In this document: positions 9,879-19,566 of the stretch, piece by piece | Layout of the letters: each line of letters begins with the position of its first letter | How positions within the stretch are numbered: the first letter of the stretch is position 1 | Source of the DNA: Citrobacter amalonaticus Y19 | Lineage (GTDB): Bacteria; Pseudomonadota; Gammaproteobacteria; Enterobacterales; Enterobacteriaceae | Direction of reading: 5' to 3' | DNA: 64,000 nt | NCBI RefSeq assembly: GCF_000981805.1 | Contig: NZ_CP011132.1 | Span: forward strand, 1 to 64,000 | Notes under the pieces: generated by a model | Seen by the model: only the letters and a program-made list of their open reading frames with translations | Databases searched by the model: none | What the model was told of the DNA's origin: nothing | Translations under genes and position numbers: made by a program

Positions 9879-11186
9879 ATGCCACAACATACACGCCCCC
9901 TGAATCGCCAGGATTATAAAACGCTGACGCTGGCCGCCCTTGGCGGTGCGCTTGAGTTTTACGATTTCATTATCTTCGTCTTTTTCGCAGCCGTAGTGGG
10001 GGAGTTGTTTTTCCCCGCCGATATTCCCGAATGGCTACGTCAGGTACAAACCTTCGGCATCTTCGCTGCCGGATATCTGGCGCGTCCGTTAGGCGGCATC
10101 ATCATGGCGCATTTTGGCGATCTGGTCGGGCGCAAAAAGATGTTCACCCTGAGCATTCTGCTGATGGCGGTGCCAACGCTGGCGATTGGTTTGCTGCCAA
10201 CTTACGCCTCTATGGGGATTGTCGCGCCGTTATTGTTGCTGCTGATGCGTATTTTGCAGGGGGCGGCGATTGGCGGTGAAGTTCCGGGCGCATGGGTGTT
10301 TGTGGCCGAGCACGTTCCCGAACGTCGTATCGGTATTGCCTGCGGAACGCTAACGGCGGGTCTGACGGTGGGGATCCTGCTGGGTTCCGTGGTGGCCACT
10401 CAGGTTAATACCCTTTTGACGCAACAGGCCGTACATGACTATGGCTGGCGAATTCCGTTCCTGTTGGGCGGGGTTTTTGGTCTGGTGGCGATGTATTTAC
10501 GCCGTTGGTTACAGGAAACACCGGTTTTTCTGGAGATGCAACAGCGTAAGAGGCTGGCGCAGGAACTGCCGGTGAAGTCGGTCGTGGTTAAACACCAGAA
10601 GGCGGTGGTGATCTCCATGCTTCTGACCTGGCTGCTTTCCGCAGGGATTGTGGTGGTGATTTTAATGTCGCCAGTCTGGCTGCAAAAGCAATACGGCCTG
10701 GCCCCGGCTCTGACGTTGCAGGCAAACAGCGTGGCGACCATTATGCTCTGCGTGGGTTGCCTGTTGGCAGGCTTCATCGTCGACCGTGTAGGCGCCAGCA
10801 AAACCTTTATTGTTGGCAGCATATTATTGGCCTGTTCGAGCGGGTTGTTCTATCACCTGTCGGGCACACATCCGCAACACTTATTTCTGCTCTATGGGTT
10901 GGTGGGCCTGTGCGTAGGAGTGGTGGGCGCGGTGCCATACGTGATGGTGCGCGCGTTTCCTGCGGAAGTCCGCTTTACCGGCATTTCATTTTCCTACAAT
11001 GTCTCTTACGCCATTTTCGGTGGGCTGACGCCGATTGCCGTCACGCTGCTGATGAGCGTCTCGCCGATGGCACCGGCATGGTATGTGCTGGCGTTGTCGC
11101 TGGTGGGATTGGGACTGGGAATCTGGCTGCGACAGGATATGTATTATCGCGATACGGAAATGCAGGCTGAGCTACAACAGCCGTAA
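9879..11186 (+). CDS. MFS transporter, metabolite:H+ symporter type
   Basis: A 435-residue inner-membrane transporter with about 12 predicted membrane segments. The inter-helix motif HFGDLVGRKKMF (around residue 85) and ALGGALEFYDFIIF near the N-terminus place it in the metabolite:H+ symporter group of the major facilitator superfamily, whose members carry organic acids, betaines or shikimate-like compounds. The ATG at 9879 is preferred to a start at 9795, which would add a non-conserved stretch. It lies between mog and satP, a position empty in E. coli K-12. The substrate is unknown; convergence with SatP hints at a carboxylate but does not show it. Confidence 0.85.
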   Translation: MPQHTRPLNRQDYKTLTLAALGGALEFYDFIIFVFFAAVVGELFFPADIPEWLRQVQTFGIFAAGYLARPLGGIIMAHFGDLVGRKKMFTLSILLMAVPTLAIGLLPTYASMGIVAPLLLLLMRILQGAAIGGEVPGAWVFVAEHVPERRIGIACGTLTAGLTVGILLGSVVATQVNTLLTQQAVHDYGWRIPFLLGGVFGLVAMYLRRWLQETPVFLEMQQRKRLAQELPVKSVVVKHQKAVVISMLLTWLLSAGIVVVILMSPVWLQKQYGLAPALTLQANSVATIMLCVGCLLAGFIVDRVGASKTFIVGSILLACSSGLFYHLSGTHPQHLFLLYGLVGLCVGVVGAVPYVMVRAFPAEVRFTGISFSYNVSYAIFGGLTPIAVTLLMSVSPMAPAWYVLALSLVGLGLGIWLRQDMYYRDTEMQAELQQP

Positions 11187-11191
11187 TAATG

Positions 11192-11212
11192 ATCCCCCCT
11201 TAACGGGGGGAT
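11192..11212. terminator. Bidirectional terminator between the MFS gene and satP
   Basis: ATCCCCCC (11192-11199) pairs perfectly with GGGGGGAT (11205-11212) around a 5-base loop, between two converging genes. Flanking T and A runs are short. Confidence 0.65.
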
Positions 11213-11220
11213 ACTGACGA

Positions 11221-11787
11221 TCAGTGTTTTTCGCCAATCGGCAGAATGGTACGACCGAACTGTTCGTTCAGCACTTCACCCATCGCCAGATAAATGGCGC
11301 TGGCACCACACACTAAGCCAACCCAACCAGCAAAGTGGATCACCGCTTCGTTACCCGCGATGTTACCCACGGCCAGCAGAGCGAACAGAACGGTCAGGCT
11401 CAGGAAGACGAACTGCAAGGCGCGTGCGCCTGTCAGCGTGCCAAAGAACATGAACAGGGTGAATACGCCCCACAGACCCAGGTAGGCACCGAGGAACTGC
11501 GCATTAGGCGCTTCTGTCAGACCCATTTTCGGCATCAGCAGGATCGCAACCAGCGTCAGCCAGAACGAGCCGTAAGAGGTGAATGCAGTCAGACCGAAGG
11601 TGTTCCCTTTCTTGTATTCCAGCAGGCCGGCAAAAATTTGCGCGATACCGCCGTAGAAAATTCCCATCGCGAGAATAATACCGTCAAGGGCGAAGAAACC
11701 CGCGTTATGCAGGTTAAGCAGAATGGTGGTCATGCCGAAGCCCATCAGGCCCAGCGGTGCCGGGTTAGCCAACTTAGTGTTGCCCAT
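11221..11787 (-). CDS. satP: Acetate/succinate:proton symporter SatP
   Basis: Small inner-membrane carrier of the AceTr/YaaH (Gpr1/Fun34) family that takes up acetate and succinate with protons. The 188-residue length equals E. coli SatP. The family signature [14 protein letters not shown] is at residues 8-21 and six hydrophobic helices follow, including one with the [17 protein letters not shown] core. The ATG at 11787 directly follows an ATGATTTTGAGG leader with an overlapping GAGG ribosome-binding site. Confidence 0.95.
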   Translation of the reverse strand: MGNTKLANPAPLGLMGFGMTTILLNLHNAGFFALDGIILAMGIFYGGIAQIFAGLLEYKKGNTFGLTAFTSYGSFWLTLVAILLMPKMGLTEAPNAQFLGAYLGLWGVFTLFMFFGTLTGARALQFVFLSLTVLFALLAVGNIAGNEAVIHFAGWVGLVCGASAIYLAMGEVLNEQFGRTILPIGEKH

Positions 11788-11937
11788 AAATCCTCAAAAT
11801 CATCATTAATTGAATGGTGAAATAGTTATCCCCGCTAAAACATGACACCGTTCGGGGCGCGGCATAATAATCAGGAGAAAAGGGGCTGTCTATGATCTGA
11901 GAAGGGGAAAATGGATTATTTTCCCCTGTGACCGATA

Positions 11938-12651
11938 TCACGCTCTTGTCGCGTTGATCATCCGGCGCAAACAGGCGATTTGCAGTACGGCCGGGATCGT
12001 GACGCGATAGGCGCTGCCGCTTACCGCTTTCACGCCGTTTAGCGCTGCGCCCACCGGGCCGCCGAGACCTGCGCCACGCAGCAAACCATGACCCAGTACG
12101 CTCATTGCGGCATGGGTGCGCAGAATACGGGTAAGCTGACCAGAAAGGAGGTGTGAAACCCCTTTTGCCAACTGGCGATCTTTCAGGAGGAGCGGCAGCA
12201 ACTCTTCAAGCTCAGTGACTTTTGCATTGACAGCTTGCAGGAACACCTGCCGTTGCTCCGCGTCCATCTTTTTCCATGTGTTGCGTAGAAAATGCTCCAG
12301 TAACTGTTGCTCGATGTCGAAAGTGGACATCTCTTTATCCGCCTTGAGCGACAACCGACTGGAAACATCGAGCAAAATGGTACGATACCGCTTTCCGTGT
12401 CCCCGTAGCTTATTGACGATGCTATCGCCACCGAAATGCTGAAACTCGCCAGCAATTAGTTGCCAGTTCTGACGGTGCTGCTCCGGGTGTCCTTCCATCG
12501 CTTTAAACCGTTCGCTGTGATTTAACACGCTCGACAGACGAGTTTTCCCTTTTTCATTATGCGTCAGCAAGCGGGTAAATTCGGCCAGTTGCTCTTCGCT
12601 ACAATGCTGAAGAAAATCCAAATCCTCGTCATTTAAATAAGTGACATTCAT
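11938..12651 (-). CDS. yaaW: YaaW family protein of unknown function (DUF3944)
   Basis: A 237-residue protein equal in length to E. coli YaaW; no function is established. The N-terminal third is acidic and helical (NDEDLDFLQHCSEEQLAEF, residues 6-24). The middle is charged. The last 50 residues are glycine- and alanine-rich with a hydrophobic stretch (GLGGPVGAALNGVKAV, then RVTIPAVLQIACL), suggesting membrane or lipid contact; this is an inference. It is followed by satP in the same direction after about 150 bases. Confidence 0.85.
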   Translation of the reverse strand: MNVTYLNDEDLDFLQHCSEEQLAEFTRLLTHNEKGKTRLSSVLNHSERFKAMEGHPEQHRQNWQLIAGEFQHFGGDSIVNKLRGHGKRYRTILLDVSSRLSLKADKEMSTFDIEQQLLEHFLRNTWKKMDAEQRQVFLQAVNAKVTELEELLPLLLKDRQLAKGVSHLLSGQLTRILRTHAAMSVLGHGLLRGAGLGGPVGAALNGVKAVSGSAYRVTIPAVLQIACLRRMINATRA

Positions 12652-12691
12652 CTTAGGTTCAACTTTTGCAATTTTTCAGAAAAACAGCGGG

Positions 12692-13096
12692 TTAGTCGTC
12701 GCCGATAATTTTCAACGTCGCCATATCAGAAGAGTTCACCGTGTGACCTGAGAAGGTGATTTTTGATACGCAGCGTTTATTGTCGTTATCGCTATTGATG
12801 TTCATCCACTCAGTGGTCTGCCCTTCTTTAATTAAGTGCGGAACATTCAGGCTCTGGTTGGCGCTGCGTGATGCTTTGAAATAGACAGAGGCGCCGCTGA
12901 GCTGAACGTCGCCGTGATCGCTGGTTAATTGAATCCGTTTGACCGGGCGGCAGACGGGAATTTTCAGCGCCAGATCGTTGGTTTCATTACGGGGCATTGC
13001 AATGACCCCCAATACTTTGTGGTCGTTAGCCTGAGCGCTTGTGGTGAACAGAACGCCCACAAGCAAGCTGGCGGAGATCGTCAGAACAGATTTCAT
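12692..13096 (-). CDS. yaaI: YaaI family exported protein (DUF2541)
   Basis: A 134-residue protein with a signal peptide (hydrophobic residues 5-19, then SAQAND) predicting a periplasmic location. The conserved body includes [20 protein letters not shown], two cysteines (in PVCRPVKR and KRCVSKITF) that could form a disulphide, and a beta-rich pattern. E. coli YaaI has the same length and no known function. The gene is divergent from dnaK and lies 40 bases upstream of yaaW in the same direction, so the two may be cotranscribed. Confidence 0.88.
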   Translation of the reverse strand: MKSVLTISASLLVGVLFTTSAQANDHKVLGVIAMPRNETNDLALKIPVCRPVKRIQLTSDHGDVQLSGASVYFKASRSANQSLNVPHLIKEGQTTEWMNINSDNDNKRCVSKITFSGHTVNSSDMATLKIIGDD

Positions 13097-13325
13097 GGTC
13101 TTTCTCTTTTAGAGGGTCAGCAAAATGATCTTTATCTTACCCCTCTCTTTGTACTGATCCATGCCGTAATCTTTTCTTTTTATTACAATTTTCATGTGAA
13201 TTGTTGCTTTGTTTTCATGGTTTCAGTGAATATTTTCGCCCATGAAAACGCTGTCGCTGGTCAGCTAACCCGGCTTTAATGGCCTTTTATTACGCTGGGA
13301 ATAAATATTTTTTTTTCATTCCCCC

Positions 13326-13353
13326 CTTGATGAAGTGGGTTGCGACCCCACTT
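13326..13353 (+). promoter_or_regulatory. dnaK sigma-32 promoter P1
   Basis: CTTGATG (13326-13332) and CCCCACTT (13346-13353) are 13 bases apart, matching the heat-shock sigma-32 pattern CTTGAAA-N13-17-CCCCATNT. The upstream part of the yaaI-dnaK gap (13097-13320) shows no other gene or clear element. Confidence 0.85.
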
Positions 13354-13400
13354 AGTAGTCAACCGCAGTGGTGAGTCTGAAAAAAAACGAATCAGGGTAG

Positions 13401-13426
13401 TTGAAACCGCACGTTTCGCCCTTATT
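13401..13426 (+). promoter_or_regulatory. dnaK sigma-32-type promoter P2
   Basis: TTGAAAC (13401-13407) followed 11 bases later by CCCTTATT (13419-13426) corresponds to the second dnaK heat-shock promoter of E. coli. The match is weaker than P1. Confidence 0.65.
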
Positions 13427-13474
13427 ACAGACTCACAACCACATGTTGACCGAATTTTTAGTGGAGACGTTTAG

Positions 13475-15391
13475 ATGGGTAAAATTATTGGTATCGACCT
13501 GGGTACTACCAACTCTTGTGTAGCGATTATGGATGGCACCACCGCACGCGTGCTGGAGAACGCCGAGGGCGATCGCACCACGCCTTCTATCATTGCTTAT
13601 ACCCAGGATGGTGAAACTCTGGTTGGTCAGCCGGCTAAACGTCAGGCAGTGACAAACCCGCAAAACACCCTGTTTGCGATTAAACGCCTGATTGGCCGCC
13701 GCTTCCAGGACGAAGAAGTACAGCGTGATGAAGCCATCATGCCGTACAAAATCATCGGTGCTGACAACGGTGATGCATGGATTGATGTAAAAGGTCAGAA
13801 AATGGCACCGCCGCAGATCTCTGCTGAAGTGCTGAAGAAAATGAAGAAAACGGCGGAAGATTACCTGGGCGAACCGGTAACTGAAGCGGTTATCACTGTA
13901 CCTGCTTACTTCAACGATGCTCAGCGTCAGGCAACCAAAGATGCCGGTCGTATCGCAGGTCTGGAAGTCAAACGTATCATCAACGAACCGACTGCCGCAG
14001 CGCTGGCTTACGGCCTGGATAAAGAAGTCGGTAACCGTACTATCGCGGTCTATGACCTCGGTGGCGGTACGTTCGATATCTCTATTATCGAAATCGACGA
14101 AGTTGACGGCGAAAAAACCTTCGAAGTTCTGGCGACCAACGGTGATACTCACCTGGGTGGTGAAGACTTCGACAGCCGTATGATCAACTATCTGGTTGAC
14201 GAATTTAAGAAAGATCAGGGCATTGACCTGCGTAACGATCCGCTGGCCATGCAGCGCCTGAAAGAAGCAGCAGAAAAAGCGAAAATTGAGCTTTCTTCTG
14301 CACAGCAGACCGACGTGAATCTGCCGTACATCACTGCAGATGCGACCGGTCCGAAACACATGAACATCAAAGTGACTCGCGCGAAACTGGAAAGCCTGGT
14401 CGAAGATCTGGTGAACCGTTCCATCGAGCCGCTGAAAGTCGCTCTGCAGGACGCTGGCCTGTCGGTATCTGATATCAACGACGTTATCCTCGTTGGTGGT
14501 CAGACGCGTATGCCAATGGTGCAGAAGAAAGTGGCTGAGTTCTTTGGTAAAGAACCGCGTAAAGACGTGAACCCGGACGAAGCCGTGGCGATTGGTGCTG
14601 CTGTCCAGGGCGGTGTATTGACCGGTGATGTGAAAGACGTACTGCTGCTGGACGTTACCCCGCTGTCTCTGGGTATCGAAACCATGGGCGGTGTGATGAC
14701 TGCACTGATCAACAAAAACACCACTATCCCGACCAAGCACAGCCAGGTGTTCTCTACCGCAGAAGACAACCAGTCTGCGGTCACCATCCATGTGCTGCAG
14801 GGTGAACGTAAACGTGCGTCTGATAACAAATCTCTGGGTCAGTTCAACCTGGATGGGATCAGCCCGGCGCCGCGCGGCATGCCGCAGATCGAAGTGACCT
14901 TCGATATCGATGCTGACGGTATCCTGCACGTTTCCGCGAAAGACAAAAATAGCGGTAAAGAGCAGAAGATCACCATCAAGGCGTCTTCTGGCCTGAATGA
15001 AGAAGAAATTCAGAAAATGGTTCGCGAAGCCGAAGCGAATGCTGAGTCTGACCGTAAGTTTGAAGAGCTGGTTCAGACCCGCAACCAGGGCGACCATCTG
15101 CTGCACAGCACGCGTAAGCAGGTTGAAGAAGCTGGCGAGCAGTTACCGGCTGACGACAAAACGGCCATCGAGTCTGCGCTGACCGCACTGGAGACGGCGC
15201 TGAAAGGCGAAGACAAAGCGGCCATCGAAGCGAAGATGCAGGAGCTGGCGCAGGTTTCCCAGAAACTGATGGAAATCGCTCAGCAGCAGCATGCACAGCA
15301 GCAGGCGGGCTCCGCTGACGCTTCTGCAAACAACGCGAAAGATGATGATGTTGTCGACGCTGAGTTTGAAGAAGTGAAAGACAAAAAATAA
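13475..15391 (+). CDS. dnaK: Molecular chaperone DnaK (Hsp70)
   Basis: ATP-driven chaperone that folds and rescues proteins and also destabilises sigma-32. Its 638 residues equal the E. coli length. The N-terminal ATPase has the phosphate-1 motif [12 protein letters not shown] (about residues 6-17) and [11 protein letters not shown] with the autophosphorylated threonine. The [14 protein letters not shown] linker leads into the substrate domain from about residue 390, and a helical lid follows. The tail [16 protein letters not shown] is the conserved acidic end. It is cotranscribed with dnaJ from heat-shock promoters. Confidence 0.99.
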   Translation: MGKIIGIDLGTTNSCVAIMDGTTARVLENAEGDRTTPSIIAYTQDGETLVGQPAKRQAVTNPQNTLFAIKRLIGRRFQDEEVQRDEAIMPYKIIGADNGDAWIDVKGQKMAPPQISAEVLKKMKKTAEDYLGEPVTEAVITVPAYFNDAQRQATKDAGRIAGLEVKRIINEPTAAALAYGLDKEVGNRTIAVYDLGGGTFDISIIEIDEVDGEKTFEVLATNGDTHLGGEDFDSRMINYLVDEFKKDQGIDLRNDPLAMQRLKEAAEKAKIELSSAQQTDVNLPYITADATGPKHMNIKVTRAKLESLVEDLVNRSIEPLKVALQDAGLSVSDINDVILVGGQTRMPMVQKKVAEFFGKEPRKDVNPDEAVAIGAAVQGGVLTGDVKDVLLLDVTPLSLGIETMGGVMTALINKNTTIPTKHSQVFSTAEDNQSAVTIHVLQGERKRASDNKSLGQFNLDGISPAPRGMPQIEVTFDIDADGILHVSAKDKNSGKEQKITIKASSGLNEEEIQKMVREAEANAESDRKFEELVQTRNQGDHLLHSTRKQVEEAGEQLPADDKTAIESALTALETALKGEDKAAIEAKMQELAQVSQKLMEIAQQQHAQQQAGSADASANNAKDDDVVDAEFEEVKDKK

Positions 15392-15475
15392 TCGCCCTTT
15401 GAACGGGTAATTACTGGCACGGGCGAAGAGGTTTCCTCTCCGCCCGTGCACGCATGTTAAGGGCAGAAAAAAGAG
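15392..15475 (+). ncRNA. dnaK-dnaJ intergenic hairpin, possible tpke11 RNA
   Basis: The 84-base gap holds a strong stem-loop: GCACGGGCG (15417-15425) pairs with CGCCCGTGC (15441-15449), with an inner AGAGG/CCTCT helix and a small T-rich loop. In E. coli a candidate small RNA (tpke11) was reported between these two genes. Whether it is a separate RNA or only a processing or stability element of the dnaKJ mRNA is unclear. Confidence 0.35.
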
Positions 15476-16609
15476 ATGGCTAAGCAAGACTATTACGAGA
15501 TTTTAGGCGTTTCCAAATCAGCGGAAGAGCGTGAAATCAAAAAGGCCTACAAGCGCCTGGCCATGAAATTTCACCCGGACCGTAACCAGGGTGATAAAGA
15601 GGCCGAAGCCAAGTTTAAAGAGATCAAAGAAGCGTATGAAGTCCTGACCGACTCGCAGAAACGCGCTGCTTATGACCAGTACGGTCACGCCGCGTTTGAG
15701 CAAGGCGGGATGGGCGGCGGCGGCGGTTTTGGCGGCGGCGCTGACTTCAGCGATATCTTTGGTGACGTTTTTGGCGATATCTTTGGCGGTGGTCGGGGTC
15801 GTCAACGTGCTGCGCGTGGGGCCGATTTACGTTACAACATGGATCTCACCCTGGAAGAAGCCGTACGTGGCGTGACCAAAGAGATCCGCATTCCGACGCT
15901 GGAAGAGTGTGATGTTTGCCACGGCAGTGGCGCGAAAGCGGGGACTCAGCCGCAGACCTGTCCGACCTGTCATGGTTCCGGTCAGGTGCAGATGCGCCAG
16001 GGCTTCTTCGCGGTTCAGCAAACCTGTCCGCACTGTCAGGGACGCGGTACGCTGATCAAAGATCCGTGCCATAAGTGTCACGGTCATGGTCGCGTCGAGA
16101 AGAGCAAAACGCTGTCGGTTAAAATCCCGGCAGGCGTGGATACCGGTGACCGCATTCGTCTCTCTGGCGAAGGTGAAGCCGGCGAGCACGGCGCACCGGC
16201 AGGGGATTTGTACGTTCAGGTTCAGGTAAAACAGCACCCAATTTTCGAACGTGAAGGTAACAACCTGTACTGTGAAGTGCCGATCAACTTTGCGATGGCA
16301 GCACTCGGCGGCGAGATTGAAGTTCCGACGCTGGATGGCCGCGTGAAGCTGAAAGTCCCCAGCGAAACGCAGACCGGAAAACTGTTCCGTATGCGTGGCA
16401 AAGGCGTGAAGTCGGTTCGCGGCGGCGCGCAGGGCGATTTGCTGTGCCGTGTCGTGGTCGAAACGCCGGTCGGTCTGAACGAGAAACAGAAGCAACTGCT
16501 CAAAGATCTGCAGGAAAGCTTTGGCGGCCCAACCGGTGAAAAGAACAGCCCGCGCTCCAAGAGTTTCTTTGACGGCGTGAAAAAGTTCTTTGATGATTTG
16601 ACCCGTTAA
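15476..16609 (+). CDS. dnaJ: DnaK co-chaperone DnaJ (Hsp40)
   Basis: Delivers substrates to DnaK and stimulates its ATPase. The 377-residue protein has a J domain with HPD at residues 33-35, a glycine/phenylalanine-rich linker (about 75-105), and four CXXCXGXG zinc repeats beginning [24 protein letters not shown] and CHKCHGHG. The C-terminal substrate-binding domain is complete. It is one residue longer than E. coli DnaJ. The gene lies 84 bases after dnaK and ends at an intrinsic terminator. Confidence 0.99.
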   Translation: MAKQDYYEILGVSKSAEEREIKKAYKRLAMKFHPDRNQGDKEAEAKFKEIKEAYEVLTDSQKRAAYDQYGHAAFEQGGMGGGGGFGGGADFSDIFGDVFGDIFGGGRGRQRAARGADLRYNMDLTLEEAVRGVTKEIRIPTLEECDVCHGSGAKAGTQPQTCPTCHGSGQVQMRQGFFAVQQTCPHCQGRGTLIKDPCHKCHGHGRVEKSKTLSVKIPAGVDTGDRIRLSGEGEAGEHGAPAGDLYVQVQVKQHPIFEREGNNLYCEVPINFAMAALGGEIEVPTLDGRVKLKVPSETQTGKLFRMRGKGVKSVRGGAQGDLLCRVVVETPVGLNEKQKQLLKDLQESFGGPTGEKNSPRSKSFFDGVKKFFDDLTR

Positions 16610-16630
16610 TCACGTCTGCCGTATCGGCCA

Positions 16631-16664
16631 AAAGCCTGGGATTGCGAAATCTCAGGCTTTTTTT
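16631..16664 (+). terminator. dnaKJ operon terminator
   Basis: AAAGCCTGGGATT pairs with AATCTCAGGCTTT (13 bp with one G-T pair) and is followed by a T run at 16658-16664, about 20 bases after the dnaJ stop. Confidence 0.93.
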
Positions 16665-16781
16665 ATGTCTCTATAACTCGAAAAAACCGATCGTTCTATC
16701 ACAGATAATCTGATTTTAACGATTATTCATGCGAAGTATGATAGTAATTACGAAGTATTCACCCAATAGAGAGAATAAAAA

Positions 16782-17948
16782 GTGAAACATCTGCATCGTT
16801 TCTTTAGCAGTGATGCCTCTGGGGGCATCATTCTTATCATCGCCGCCGTGCTGGCTATGCTGATGGCCAATATGGGTGTAACCAGTGGATGGTATCGCGA
16901 CTTTCTCGAGACGCCAGTCCAACTGCGCGTTGGCGCGCTTGAGATCAATAAAAACATGTTGCTGTGGATCAACGACGCCCTGATGGCGGTGTTTTTCCTG
17001 CTGATTGGCCTTGAGGTCAAACGCGAGTTGATGCAGGGTTCTCTGGCGAGTCTGCGACAAGCGGCTTTCCCGGTGATTGCCGCCATCGGCGGAATGATTG
17101 TTCCGGCGCTGCTGTATCTGGCATTCAACTATGCCGATCCTATCACCCGCGAAGGCTGGGCGATCCCGGCCGCCACGGATATCGCATTTGCCCTGGGCGT
17201 GCTGGCCCTGCTCGGCAGTCGGGTGCCGCTGGCGTTGAAAATTTTTCTGATGGCGCTGGCGATCATTGATGACCTGGGCGCGATCATTATCATCGCCGTC
17301 TTCTACACCCACGATCTGTCGATGGTGTCATTGGCGGTGGCGGCATTTGCGATTGCGATTCTGGCGCTCCTTAATCTGTGCGGCGTCCGGCGCACGGGGG
17401 TATACATCCTCGTCGGGGTGGTACTGTGGACCGCCGTGCTGAAATCTGGCGTTCATGCGACGCTGGCGGGCGTGATCGTCGGCTTCTTCATTCCGCTGAA
17501 AGAGAAGTACGGGCGTTCTCCGGCGAAGCGTCTGGAACACGTTCTGCATCCGTGGGTGGCGTATCTGATCCTGCCGCTGTTTGCCTTCGCCAATGCGGGC
17601 GTTTCGTTGCAGGGCGTGACAATGGACGGGCTGACCTCCATCCTGCCGCTGGGCATCATTGCGGGCCTGCTGGTGGGTAAGCCGCTGGGTATCAGCCTGT
17701 TCTGCTGGCTGGCGCTGCGTCTGAAGCTGGCGCAACTGCCGGAGGGAACCTCGTTCCCGCAAATCATGGCGGTCGGCATCCTGTGCGGCATTGGCTTTAC
17801 GATGTCGATCTTTATCGCCAGCCTGGCCTTTGGCAGCGTGGATCCGGAGCTGATTAACTGGGCGAAGCTGGGGATCCTGATTGGCTCCTTGCTGTCGGCA
17901 GTGATTGGCTACAGCTTGCTGCGCGCACGTTTACGCCCGTCAGTCTGA
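16782..17948 (+). CDS. nhaA: Na+/H+ antiporter NhaA
   Basis: Exchanges cytoplasmic Na+ or Li+ for periplasmic protons, protecting against sodium and alkaline pH. The 388-residue protein has about 12 membrane helices. The essential D133 ([10 protein letters not shown]) and the ion-binding pair D163-D164 ([12 protein letters not shown]) are all in place. The gene comes 172 bases after dnaJ; the hok/mok and IS1 genes found there in E. coli K-12 are absent. NhaR, encoded downstream, is expected to activate it in response to Na+. Confidence 0.98.
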   Translation: MKHLHRFFSSDASGGIILIIAAVLAMLMANMGVTSGWYRDFLETPVQLRVGALEINKNMLLWINDALMAVFFLLIGLEVKRELMQGSLASLRQAAFPVIAAIGGMIVPALLYLAFNYADPITREGWAIPAATDIAFALGVLALLGSRVPLALKIFLMALAIIDDLGAIIIIAVFYTHDLSMVSLAVAAFAIAILALLNLCGVRRTGVYILVGVVLWTAVLKSGVHATLAGVIVGFFIPLKEKYGRSPAKRLEHVLHPWVAYLILPLFAFANAGVSLQGVTMDGLTSILPLGIIAGLLVGKPLGISLFCWLALRLKLAQLPEGTSFPQIMAVGILCGIGFTMSIFIASLAFGSVDPELINWAKLGILIGSLLSAVIGYSLLRARLRPSV

Positions 17949-17964
17949 TCGGGGCGAGTTAGCT

Positions 17965-17989
17965 GGGGAGCCGCTTCCGGCTCCCCCTT
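17965..17989 (+). terminator. Hairpin between nhaA and nhaR
   Basis: GGGGAGCCG (17965-17973) and CGGCTCCCC (17978-17986) form a perfect 9-bp stem with a CTTC loop. The following tract is only CTTT, so termination may be partial and some readthrough into nhaR is likely. Confidence 0.6.
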
Positions 17990-18013
17990 TGTGACATTTA
18001 TCAGAGAGAGTGT

Positions 18014-18913
18014 ATGTCCCACATTAATTACAACCATCTCTATTACTTCTGGCACGTCTATAAAGAGGGATCCGTGGTCGGTGCGGCGGAGGCGCTCTAT
18101 TTAACGCCGCAAACCATCACCGGGCAGATTAAAGCGCTTGAGGAACGCCTGCAGGGTAAACTCTTCAAGCGTAAGGGGCGCGGTCTGGAGCCCAGTGAGC
18201 TTGGCGAACTGGTTTTTCGCTATGCGGATAAAATGTTTACCCTAAGCCAGGAGATGCTGGATATCGTGAACTACCGCAAAGAGTCCAATCTGTTATTTGA
18301 CGTAGGCGTGGCGGATGCGCTGTCGAAACGACTGGTCAGCAACGTACTGGATGCCGCCGTCGTTGAAGATGAACAGATCCACCTGCGCTGTTTTGAATCG
18401 ACCCACGAGATGCTGCTGGAGCAACTCAGCCAGCATAAGCTGGACATGATTATCTCAGACTGCCCGATTGACTCAACGCAGCAGGAAGGGCTGTTTTCGG
18501 TGAAGATTGGCGAATGTAGCGTGAGCTTCTGGTGTACCCAGCCGTTACCGGAAAAACCCTTCCCGGCCTGCCTGGAAGAACGACGGTTGCTGATTCCCGG
18601 ACGGCGTTCGATGTTAGGCCGCAAGTTGCTGAACTGGATCAATTCCCAGGGGCTGAAGATTGAGATTCTGGGGGAGTTTGACGACGCCGCATTGATGAAA
18701 GCCTTTGGCGCGACGCACAATGCGATTTTCGTGGCCCCAACGCTTTATGCGCATGACTTTTACGCGGACGATTCGGTGGTAGAAATTGGTCGCGTGGAGA
18801 ATGTGATGGAGGAATATCATGCCATCTTTGCCGAGAGGATGATTCAGCATCCAGCGGTACAGCGTATCTGCAATACGAACTATTCGGCGTTATTTACGCC
18901 CCAGAACAAATAG
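18014..18913 (+). CDS. nhaR: Transcriptional activator NhaR (LysR family)
   Basis: LysR-type activator of nhaA that senses Na+. The N-terminal helix-turn-helix (residues 4-62) reads [20 protein letters not shown], then [19 protein letters not shown]. The effector-binding domain follows to residue 299; E. coli NhaR has 301. In E. coli it also controls other promoters, such as pga. The gene lies 65 bases after nhaA and shares its direction. Confidence 0.96.
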   Translation: MSHINYNHLYYFWHVYKEGSVVGAAEALYLTPQTITGQIKALEERLQGKLFKRKGRGLEPSELGELVFRYADKMFTLSQEMLDIVNYRKESNLLFDVGVADALSKRLVSNVLDAAVVEDEQIHLRCFESTHEMLLEQLSQHKLDMIISDCPIDSTQQEGLFSVKIGECSVSFWCTQPLPEKPFPACLEERRLLIPGRRSMLGRKLLNWINSQGLKIEILGEFDDAALMKAFGATHNAIFVAPTLYAHDFYADDSVVEIGRVENVMEEYHAIFAERMIQHPAVQRICNTNYSALFTPQNK

Positions 18914-18922
18914 TCCAGACAT

Positions 18923-18950
18923 AAAAAAACCCGCTTGCGCGGGTTTCTTC
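18923..18950 (-). terminator. rpsT terminator, also facing nhaR
   Basis: AAACCCGC (18927-18934) pairs with GCGGGTTT (18939-18946) around a TTGC loop. On the minus strand the stem is followed by seven T residues (A run 18923-18929), so it ends rpsT and can also stop nhaR transcripts. Confidence 0.88.
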
Positions 18951-18973
18951 ACAAAGCAACAATCAACAGGCGA

Positions 18974-19258
<285 letters not shown>

Positions 19259-19284
19259 CTATATGGACAATTCAAAGGCCGAGG

Positions 19285-19313
19285 AATATGCCCTTTTAGC
19301 CTTCTTTTGTCAA
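19285..19313 (-). promoter_or_regulatory. rpsT promoter
   Basis: On the minus strand, TTGACA (19308-19313) is followed after exactly 17 bases by CATATT (19285-19290). This is a strong sigma-70 promoter about 50 bases before the S20 start codon. Confidence 0.85.
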
Positions 19314-19364
19314 TGGATTTGTGCAAATAAGCGCCGTTAATCTAGCGACGCTACGTTACGTATT

Positions 19365-19559
19365 GATGGCGCAGGATTCTACCAGCTTGCGGGCTGTGAA
19401 TACAGCTTTTCAGCGATAAAAATTGAATTGCTTTGTCAGTTTGTGGTCGGTATTTGCCTCAGGGTAATGAAATCCATCTGCTTTCTGTTTCGCCACATCA
19501 ATCGCCGGTTAACCTTGACCGCCGTACAAGGTATACTTTGGCGATTTTCACTGTTTTGA
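19365..19559 (+). pseudogene. yaaY-like reading frame without a normal start
   Basis: An open frame of 64 codons resembles the E. coli K-12 yaaY product as I remember it (DGAGFYQLAGCEYSFSAIKI near the start, RRLTLTAVQGIL near the end). Only eight sense codons separate it from an in-frame TAA at 19338, and none is ATG, GTG or TTG. Internal GTG or ATG codons could begin a much shorter peptide. The segment overlaps the ribF promoter, so conservation may reflect regulatory DNA, not protein coding. Confidence 0.3.
19509..19537 (+). promoter_or_regulatory. Candidate ribF operon promoter
   Basis: TTAACC (19509-19514), a 17-base spacer and TATACT (19532-19537) form a plausible sigma-70 promoter 30 bases before the ribF ATG. 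This is inferred from hexamer match only. Confidence 0.55.
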
Positions 19560-19566
19560 GCCAGAC

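Noticed and set aside
12215..12442. Plus-strand frame opposite yaaW, in the place of the E. coli htgA/mbiA annotation
   Set aside because: It is short, cysteine- and serine-rich and has no independent support; yaaW itself explains the conservation.
13433..15106. Long open frame (557 codons) antisense to dnaK
   Set aside because: It mirrors the highly biased codon use of dnaK. Similar antisense frames occur opposite dnaK genes elsewhere and there is no ribosome-binding site or homology supporting a gene.
16610..16781. hok/mok toxin gene or IS1 remnant between dnaJ and nhaA, as in E. coli K-12
   Set aside because: The gap is only 172 bases, contains the dnaKJ terminator and AT-rich DNA, and shows no hok-like frame or insertion-sequence end.
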